NCBI RefSeq assembly: GCF_003818115.1
Contig: NZ_RPOI01000020.1
Coordinates: 1-64,000 of the forward strand
Reading direction: 5' to 3'
Origin: Citrobacter youngae
GTDB lineage: Bacteria > Pseudomonadota > Gammaproteobacteria > Enterobacterales > Enterobacteriaceae
DNA length: 64,000 nucleotides
Shown here: piece after piece, positions 58,401 through 64,000 of the stretch
Position numbering within the stretch: the first letter of the stretch is position 1
How the letters are laid out: every line of letters starts with the position of its first letter
Program-made: the position numbers and the translations under genes
The notes under the pieces: generated by a model
The model's input: only the letters and a program-made list of their open reading frames with translations
Database searches by the model: none
What the model was told of the DNA's origin: nothing

Positions 58401-58951
58401 CCTACCCCCCAAAAAGTACGAAACCGAACCTGGCTGTACGACTCTTGCCAAAAAAGCACAAAATGCAAACAAAAGTAAAGGCAATAAATGCGTTTTCACT
58501 TTATTCCTATTGCATTTCAGGATTTTTTATATTCTTAAGTTAAATTACTCTATTGGCCCAATCCCATAGCTAGTCGCCCATTTGCAGGAAGATCGCGGGG
58601 ATGAGTATGTCGCGCACGTCGTGCCGCATGGGTGACGTCTGCGAAGTTTTCTTCCAACTGCTCGCACCCTTAATATCAACATTGCTTATTATTGCCACTT
58701 ATTAATGTTGATATTTAATTAATGTTGTCAAACAGCAAATCGAGAATACTTTCGTCTCGCAAACCGCCAGCACCTTGATTCAAATCATAAAGAGTATTCT
58801 TTGTAAAAATTCCAATGAGAGCTTTTTGAGTCAGGATATACTATTTGCACCTGTAAAAAGTAAGGTCACGTTGCCTTATCATCTACGTGATAAATCAGGA
58901 TTATCCCATGCCCCGGAATATAACGAAATTAAGAGTGCTCAGGAGAAGAAG
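58401..58951. promoter_or_regulatory. cdiB-narP divergent intergenic region
   Basis: About 550 bp lie between the divergent cdiB and narP starts. It contains a 12-bp inverted repeat AATATCAACATT (58672-58683)/AATGTTGATATT (58704-58715), with AATGTTG repeated at 58721. An Fnr-like box TTGAT-TCAA-ATCAT lies at 58775-58788, and TATACT (58837-58842) is a possible narP -10. No copy of the proL 3' end was seen here, so there is no visible attachment-site duplication. The stretch 58560-58640 is GC-rich and unrecognised. Confidence 0.5.
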
Positions 58952-59599
58952 ATGCCTGAATTAACACCTTTTAAGGTGATGATTGTTGACGACCACCCAC
59001 TCATGCGGCGAGGAATCAGTCAATTACTGCAGCTGGATAGCGCATTTGACGTAGTTGCCGAAGCCGGCGATGGCGCAAGCGCTATCGATCTGGCAAACCG
59101 TCTGGATCTTGATGTGATCCTGCTGGATCTCAATATGAAAGGCATGAGCGGACTGGATACCCTGAATGCGCTGCGTCGGGACGGCGTCACCGCGCAAATT
59201 ATTATTCTTACCGTTTCGGATGCCGCCAGCGATGTGTATGCCTTAATTGATGCCGGCGCGGATGGTTATTTGCTCAAAGACAGCGATCCTGAAGTTCTGC
59301 TGGAGGCTATTCGCAGTGGTGCCAAAGGTGGTAAAGCCTTTAGTACCCGCGTCAGCGAATATTTGCGCGAGCGCGACCTGTTTGGCGCCCAGGAAGACCC
59401 ATTCAGCATTCTCACCGAACGCGAACTGGATGTGTTACATGAACTTGCTCAGGGGCTGTCGAACAAACAGATTGCATCAGTGCTGAATATTTCTGAACAG
59501 ACGGTGAAGGTGCATATTCGCAATCTGCTGCGCAAACTCAACGTGCGTTCTCGTGTAGCTGCCACCATTCTATTTTTACAAACACGCGGCATGCAGTAA
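58952..59599 (+). CDS. narP: Nitrate/nitrite response regulator NarP
   Basis: The 215-residue NarL/FixJ-type response regulator is phosphorylated by NarQ (and NarX) at Asp59 (VILLDLNMKG) in the receiver domain. The receiver also has the MIVDDHP acidic pair and the Lys of LLKDSDP. A linker leads to a LuxR-type HTH (about 150-210: LTERELDVLHELAQGLSNKQIA). ATG 58952 has AGGAG 7-11 nt upstream and matches the E. coli start; the frame is open further upstream but without family similarity. It is convergent with ccmH across a REP pair. NarP activates ccm/nap-type operons under low nitrate in E. coli. Confidence 0.97.
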   Translation: MPELTPFKVMIVDDHPLMRRGISQLLQLDSAFDVVAEAGDGASAIDLANRLDLDVILLDLNMKGMSGLDTLNALRRDGVTAQIIILTVSDAASDVYALIDAGADGYLLKDSDPEVLLEAIRSGAKGGKAFSTRVSEYLRERDLFGAQEDPFSILTERELDVLHELAQGLSNKQIASVLNISEQTVKVHIRNLLRKLNVRSRVAATILFLQTRGMQ

Positions 59600-59607
59600 T
59601 CAGATAT

Positions 59608-59689
59608 TGCCCGATGGCGCTACGCTTATCGGGCCTACAAGTCACGTGCATCAGTAGGCCGGATAAGACGCTTGCGTCGCCATCCGGCA
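59608..59689. repeat. BIME: two inverted REP units between narP and ccmH
   Basis: The first unit, TTGCCCGATGGCGCTACGC..TTATCGGGCCTACAA (59608-59641), and the second in opposite orientation, GTAGGCCGGATAAGACGC..GTCGCCATCCGGCA (59656-59689), form a bacterial interspersed mosaic element between convergent genes. Confidence 0.9.
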
Positions 59690-59699
59690 TCTTCCACTC

Positions 59700-60749
59700 T
59701 TACTTCTCCTGCGGCGTTAGCTGCTCCATCGCCTGCTTAATACTGCGTTCTATCACCGCCCGACGGGTATCATTGGCCGGTAATAATTTCAGCATCATTT
59801 CCCACGCCGCAACCGCCTCGCCAAAGCGCTGCTGTTCAAAAGCGTTAAACGCATACATGCTGAGAACCCGCACGTTGGCATGTTCGCCGCGTACCAACTG
59901 GCGTAGCAGCTCCCCTCCCCGACGGTTATCGTCAGGATCGGAAGAACGGGTCAGCGCTTCCGCATAGCCCAGCGCAGCATCGCTGTTTTTCGGATCCAGT
60001 CGGTACGCATTGGCATACGCTTCAGTCGCCGTACTGGCATTACCGAGAACCATGCCTATGCGACCAAGCATAATCCAGCCTTCAACGTTTCCGGCATCGG
60101 TTTGCAGCCGGGTGCGTAATCCCAGCGCCAGGCGCGCCATATCCTCTTCATTCAGCGGTTCAGCCTTTGGATCTAACGCCCGCTCCAGCAGCGCCGGGGC
60201 CTGTGCAGTCGCCTGCTGCCAGACCTGAACCTGCTTATAGTTGCCGGTTTCATAATAGCTCACTGCGCCAACCCCCAGCGCCACCACGATGCCGGGCACA
60301 AACAACCCGAACCCACCGCGCTTGCCATCCGGGATAACGTCATCAGGAAACGCTTCCTGTTTCACCCGGACACGTCGGCGAGTACGGGCGAAAATAATCC
60401 AGCCACCCAGACCAATCGCGACCACCGGCATCACCCACAGCAGCACGGTCAGCGGCGTCAACGGCGGATCGTAAGTCACGAAGTTGCCGTAGCGCGCCAC
60501 CATGTAATCGACAATTTCTTTCTGGCTTTTCCCTTCCTGCATCAGTTCGTAAACCTTCTGACGCAGATCGGTGGCAATCATTGAGTTAGAGTCAGCAATG
60601 CTGTTGTTCTGGCACTTTGGGCAGCGTAACTGTTCAGTGAGCTGACGGAACTGCTGTTCCTGCGCCTCATCTTTGAACTGCATCACGTCAATAGTGGCCA
60701 GCGCCGATCCCGAGATAACCAGCATCAGCAGGCCCAGAAAGAACCTCAT
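59700..60749 (-). CDS. ccmH: Cytochrome c maturation protein CcmH
   Basis: The 349-residue fused CcmH has an N-terminal periplasmic redox domain with the LRCPKCQNN motif (Cys43, Cys46) after a signal peptide. Two TM segments (about residues 100-125 and 150-170) and a periplasmic TPR domain (CcmI part, about 190-349) follow. It binds and reduces apocytochrome c and presents it to CcmF. The start overlaps the ccmG stop by 4 bp. It is the last gene of the ccm operon, ending before a BIME. Confidence 0.96.
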   Translation of the reverse strand: MRFFLGLLMLVISGSALATIDVMQFKDEAQEQQFRQLTEQLRCPKCQNNSIADSNSMIATDLRQKVYELMQEGKSQKEIVDYMVARYGNFVTYDPPLTPLTVLLWVMPVVAIGLGGWIIFARTRRRVRVKQEAFPDDVIPDGKRGGFGLFVPGIVVALGVGAVSYYETGNYKQVQVWQQATAQAPALLERALDPKAEPLNEEDMARLALGLRTRLQTDAGNVEGWIMLGRIGMVLGNASTATEAYANAYRLDPKNSDAALGYAEALTRSSDPDDNRRGGELLRQLVRGEHANVRVLSMYAFNAFEQQRFGEAVAAWEMMLKLLPANDTRRAVIERSIKQAMEQLTPQEK

Positions 60750-61303
60750 TGCGTAGCCTCCTTACTGTATTTATCCCACAATGGTTTGATCTCACTCTCC
60801 CACACCCTGGCGTTTAAGTCGCCGGCATGGCGATAGCGAATAATGCCTTTACCGTCGATCAGGAATGTTTCCGGCGCGCCGTACACGCCAAGATCCAGAC
60901 CAAGCATCCCGTCGCCGTCAAACAGGCTCAGCGCATATGGATTGCCCAGCTCTTTCAGCCAGACAATGGCTTTCTGACGATCGTCTTTATAGTTCAGACC
61001 CACTACCCGTACGCCCTGCGCAGACAGCTGATTCAGGTACTGATGTTCGGCGCGACAGGTCGGACACCAGGTCGCCCAGACGTTCAGCAGTACCGGTTTG
61101 CCCTGGGTCAGCACATCGGCCTGATAATGCTGACCCGGATTTTCCAGCGACTCCAGGCGGAATGTCGGAACGGGTTTGCCGATCAGCGCCGACTCCAGAT
61201 TAGTGGGATCATCCCCCTGAGCGTTACGCGCCAGCTGCCACAGCAGCGCCGCCGCAATGATCAGAAAAATAATAAACGGAATTAACAGTGCGTTGCGCTT
61301 CAT
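60746..61303 (-). CDS. ccmG: Thiol:disulfide interchange protein CcmG (DsbE)
   Basis: The 185-residue membrane-anchored periplasmic thioredoxin has a single N-terminal TM (about residues 6-23) and WATWCPTCRAEH with Cys80 and Cys83. It reduces CcmH or apocytochrome cysteines using electrons from DsbD. It overlaps ccmF (4 bp) and ccmH (4 bp). Confidence 0.97.
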   Translation of the reverse strand: MKRNALLIPFIIFLIIAAALLWQLARNAQGDDPTNLESALIGKPVPTFRLESLENPGQHYQADVLTQGKPVLLNVWATWCPTCRAEHQYLNQLSAQGVRVVGLNYKDDRQKAIVWLKELGNPYALSLFDGDGMLGLDLGVYGAPETFLIDGKGIIRYRHAGDLNARVWESEIKPLWDKYSKEATQ

Positions 61304-63255
61304 ACAGCCTCCGACGCATTTTTTTGCACCGCGGCGCGAGGACGCGTGCGCTGGCGATAGCGTGGATCAAACAGGCAGAACAATCCACCCAGCGCCATCA
61401 GCAATCCTCCGGCCCAAATCCAGCGAATAAACGGTTTGTAGTACAGACGCACAGCCCATGCGCCGTTATCCAGTTCTTCACCCAGCGCAGCGTACAGATC
61501 GCGTGTGAATCCGCCGTCAATTGCCGCTTCGGTCATCATCGAACTGGTGCTGTTATAGAAGCGTTTTTCCGCATGCAGCGTGGCTTCTGGTTTACCATCT
61601 CGGGTAACGCCAATAATGGCGACACCGCCCCGGTAGTTAGGTCCGGTAATATCTTTCACTTCGCGGAACGTGAACTGATAGTTATGGATACTGACGCTAT
61701 CACCTGCCTTCATGCGCACATCGCGTTCAACACTGTAATTCTGGCTAAAGGCAATACCGACGATGGTAACAGCCAGTCCTATGTGACCTGAAACCATGCC
61801 CCAGTAGCTCAGCGTCAGCTTCGTGCCGCGCGAAATACGCAGGAACGCCTCGGACATCGCCAGCACGAATATCCAGCATGCCATCGCCAGACCCACCACC
61901 GTCATAGCGGCGATGCGATCCTCAAACAGCCACGGCAGCAGCAGCGACAGTACCAGCGTGGTGACAAACGCGACAATCAGTAGCGTTTTCAGCTTGCGCG
62001 GTCTGTCACGGCCCCAACGCACTAATGGCCCTATTCCCAGCAACAGCGCAAACGGCGCCATCAGCCAGGTAAACATGGTGTTGAAGAACGGCTCGCCAAT
62101 CGAAATACTGCCCAGTCCAAGCTGTTTGTGCACCAATGGCAACAGCGTGCCCAGGAGCACCACCAGCATGGCAGCAATCAGCAGCACGTTATTACCCAGC
62201 AACAGCGATTCACGCGACCACAGCGCGTTATTAACCCGTGAGCGGACCTTGTGACCGCGCACAGCAAACAGCAGCAGGGAACCGCCGATAACCAGCACCA
62301 TGAAGGCCAGAATAAACATCCCGCGTGACGGATCGGAGGCGAAGGCATGCACCGACACCAGCACGCCAGAGCGCACCAGGAACGTCCCTAACAGGCAAAG
62401 CGAGAATGCGCAGATTGACAGCAGCAGCGTCCAGGCTTTAAAGCTGGCACGCTGTTCGGTGACCGACAACGAGTGCATCAGCGCCGTTCCCACCAGCCAT
62501 GGCATAAACGAGGCGTTTTCAACTGGATCCCAGAACCACCAGCCGCCCCAGCCCAGCTCGTAATAGGCCCAGGCGGAACCGAGCACAATACCCAACGTCA
62601 GGAACACCCACGCCGCCAGCGTCCACGGACGCGAAAAACGGGCAAAGGTGCTATCCAGACGCCCGCTCATCAGTGCGGCAATCGCAAAGGCAAACGCCAC
62701 GGAGAAACCGACATAGCCCATGTACAGCAATGGTGGGTGGAAAATAAGCCCAGGATCCTGCAACAGCGGATTCAGGTCGCGGCCTTCAATAGGAAAATCT
62801 GGCAACGTGCGGGCAAACGGATTGGAAGTAAACAGGATAAACAGCAGGAAGCCAACGCTGACCATGCCCATCACCGCCAGTACGCGGGCGACGATATCCA
62901 GCGGCATCCGCTGGCTGAACAGCGCCACAGCGAACGTCCAGCCGCTCATCAGCAACACCCACAGCAACAATGAGCCTTCATGCGCGCCCCATGTCGCGGC
63001 GACGCGATACCAGACCGGAAGTTGCGTATTGGAGTTGCTGGCGACATAGGTCACGGTAAAGTCATTAACCACGAAGGCGTTTACCAGCACCAGAAACGCC
63101 CCCATCACACAGATAAACAACACCCAGGCAAAGGGTCGCGCAGAGGCCATCATCCGGACATCGCCACGCGCAACCCCCCACAGCGGATAAACCGACAGCA
63201 ACAGTGCAACGCCAAGCGCAAGGCACAACAGCGCGTTGCCAATTTCAGGCATCAT
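61300..63255 (-). CDS. ccmF: Haem lyase subunit CcmF
   Basis: The 651-residue polytopic membrane protein ligates haem to apocytochrome c. The tryptophan-rich WWD domain ([19 protein letters not shown], about residues 233-251) binds holo-CcmE haem. Flanking periplasmic histidines and the C-terminal periplasmic domain ([13 protein letters not shown] region) are present. It overlaps ccmE and ccmG by 4 bp each. Confidence 0.97.
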   Translation of the reverse strand: MMPEIGNALLCLALGVALLLSVYPLWGVARGDVRMMASARPFAWVLFICVMGAFLVLVNAFVVNDFTVTYVASNSNTQLPVWYRVAATWGAHEGSLLLWVLLMSGWTFAVALFSQRMPLDIVARVLAVMGMVSVGFLLFILFTSNPFARTLPDFPIEGRDLNPLLQDPGLIFHPPLLYMGYVGFSVAFAFAIAALMSGRLDSTFARFSRPWTLAAWVFLTLGIVLGSAWAYYELGWGGWWFWDPVENASFMPWLVGTALMHSLSVTEQRASFKAWTLLLSICAFSLCLLGTFLVRSGVLVSVHAFASDPSRGMFILAFMVLVIGGSLLLFAVRGHKVRSRVNNALWSRESLLLGNNVLLIAAMLVVLLGTLLPLVHKQLGLGSISIGEPFFNTMFTWLMAPFALLLGIGPLVRWGRDRPRKLKTLLIVAFVTTLVLSLLLPWLFEDRIAAMTVVGLAMACWIFVLAMSEAFLRISRGTKLTLSYWGMVSGHIGLAVTIVGIAFSQNYSVERDVRMKAGDSVSIHNYQFTFREVKDITGPNYRGGVAIIGVTRDGKPEATLHAEKRFYNSTSSMMTEAAIDGGFTRDLYAALGEELDNGAWAVRLYYKPFIRWIWAGGLLMALGGLFCLFDPRYRQRTRPRAAVQKNASEAV

Positions 63256-63731
63256 GACGTTTTATCCTTATAAACACTTTCCGGACGACGATGGTTTTCC
63301 TGCATCGCTTTTTCGACTTCCGGCGGGGTGTAATTTTCATCATGCTTGGCAAGGACCTCTTTGGCCTGCACATGATTTCCCTGATCCAGTTCTCCCTGAA
63401 CAACGACGCCCTGCCCTTCACGGAACAGATCCGGCAGGATACCTTCATAGGTCACATCCACCACGCCTTCGGCGTCATAGATGCTGAAGTTAACTTTCAG
63501 CGACTGCGGGTCGCGCTTCACACTGCCCGGCATAACCATACCGCCAACGCGCAGGCGTTGACCGACTTCCGGCATCTGCTGAGTTTCGCGCTTGCCGTAG
63601 AGTATTTCTCCCGGCGTATAGAACAGATCGATATTGGAACGCAGCGCATAGAGCACCAGCGTGATGGTCAAAGCCAGGCCCGCCAGCACCGCACAGGCTA
63701 TCCATAGCCGATTTTTACGTCGAATATTCAC
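63252..63731 (-). CDS. ccmE: Periplasmic haem chaperone CcmE
   Basis: The 159-residue membrane-anchored OB-fold chaperone carries haem covalently on His130 in LAKHDENY (H-D-E-N-Y motif). One N-terminal TM lies at about residues 8-29. It receives haem from CcmABCD and hands it to CcmF/H. It overlaps ccmD and ccmF. Confidence 0.98.
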   Translation of the reverse strand: MNIRRKNRLWIACAVLAGLALTITLVLYALRSNIDLFYTPGEILYGKRETQQMPEVGQRLRVGGMVMPGSVKRDPQSLKVNFSIYDAEGVVDVTYEGILPDLFREGQGVVVQGELDQGNHVQAKEVLAKHDENYTPPEVEKAMQENHRRPESVYKDKTS

Positions 63732-63940
63732 GCCGCCTCCCGTTGCACTTGCGCTGCACGCATACGCGCTTCTCTCGCCCGCTGCTGCGCCACACCGCGT
63801 AAGATTGCGCGATGCTGTAGTGCAGAATGCAGCACCAGCACCAGCAACGGAATTACACTCATGGCCACGGCCAGCCAGACATATAAGGCGTAACCGCCCA
63901 TCGCGAAAAAATCACTCCATGATGCAAATGCAGGGGTCAT
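63728..63940 (-). CDS. ccmD: Haem exporter accessory protein CcmD
   Basis: The 70-residue single-TM protein has [21 protein letters not shown] at the N-terminus and a basic coiled tail ([15 protein letters not shown]). It helps release holo-CcmE from the CcmABC complex. It overlaps ccmC (ATGA) and ccmE by 4 bp. Confidence 0.95.
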   Translation of the reverse strand: MTPAFASWSDFFAMGGYALYVWLAVAMSVIPLLVLVLHSALQHRAILRGVAQQRAREARMRAAQVQREAA

Positions 63941-64000
63941 TGGCGGCCTCTTTTTAAGATCAGTTCACTCACCCACGGGCGGCGTTTTTCCATCAATAAA
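63937..64000 (-). CDS. ccmC: Haem transporter CcmC, C-terminal end only
   Basis: Only the last 20 codons are inside the window: [20 protein letters not shown] then TGA. They fit the C-terminus of CcmC, the WWD-domain protein that loads haem on CcmE. Its stop overlaps the ccmD start as in E. coli. The rest lies beyond 64000. Confidence 0.9.
   Translation of the reverse strand, partial: LLMEKRRPWVSELILKRGRQ

Noticed and set aside
58560..58640. GC-rich minus-strand open stretch that might be a gene fragment
   Set aside because: It translates without a stop for about 30 codons but has no recognisable similarity or start. It is too short to support a call.
44191..58951. Possible tRNA-borne integrative island with attL/attR
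   Set aside because: No integrase gene and no copy of the proL 3' end was found near 58.5 kb, so only a gene-exchange site is claimed.
58775..58951. 59-residue N-terminal extension of narP
   Set aside because: NarP orthologues begin at MPE, and AGGAG precedes ATG 58952. The extension overlaps the Fnr-like box and shows no domain.

Overview
The window is chromosomal DNA of a member of the Enterobacteriaceae. The backbone follows the Escherichia coli/Salmonella order yeiH-nfo-yeiI-psuTGK-fruAKB-setB-yeiW-efpL-yeiQ-yeiR-lpxT-mepS-pdeN-yejABEF-yejG-bcr-rsuA-radD-rplY-yejKLM-proL-narP-ccmHGFEDC. The proteins look like clear orthologues of the E. coli ones, but not identical, and the extra genes (torCAD, a Dcu/aspartate-racemase cassette, a divergent uxuA) make Citrobacter or a close relative my best guess. 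No ribosomal RNA or species marker is present, so the genus is inference.

Layout. 0-6.5 kb holds DNA repair (nfo) and pseudouridine/nucleoside catabolism (yeiI, psuT, psuG, psuK). 6.6-10.4 kb is an accessory insertion absent between psuK and fruA in E. coli: a HypT-like LysR regulator divergent from an aspartate/glutamate racemase and a Dcu-family dicarboxylate carrier, plus a small lipoprotein. 10.5-14.4 kb is the fructose PTS operon fruBKA with two Cra operators. 14.6-16.9 kb has setB, yeiW and efpL. 16.9-24.1 kb is a second insertion between efpL and yeiQ: the torCAD TMAO respiration operon, a MocR-type regulator and uxuA divergent from yeiQ. 25.8-28.6 kb has yeiR (carrying a frameshift), lpxT and mepS. 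28.7-36 kb has the c-di-GMP phosphodiesterase pdeN and the YejABEF peptide importer. 36-44.1 kb has bcr, rsuA, radD, rplY and the yejKLM group.

44.2-58.5 kb is the most distinctive part. Between the proL tRNA gene and narP sits a two-partner secretion/contact-dependent inhibition locus in the order cdiB-cdiA-cdiI, read leftward. CdiA has 3984 residues with an intact TPS domain, long FHA repeat tracts, a central receptor-binding region, a pre-toxin domain ending in IENN in place of VENN, and a hydrophobic glycine-rich C-terminal tip that I do not recognise. A 72-residue membrane protein overlaps its stop codon and is the likely immunity protein. Just past that gene is a decayed fragment of a second, unrelated CdiA C-terminus (it starts VEND and is frameshifted), cut off near the proL tRNA. 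This is the footprint of past toxin-module exchange. E. coli K-12 carries a different surface protein gene (the autotransporter yejO) at this site.

The right end has the nitrate/nitrite response regulator narP and the convergent cytochrome c maturation operon (ccmC, partial, through ccmH). The latter would support the multihaem TorC encoded at 20-21 kb. Several loci share an anaerobic theme (torCAD, Dcu carrier, narP, ccm, and Fnr-type palindromes near yejG and narP).
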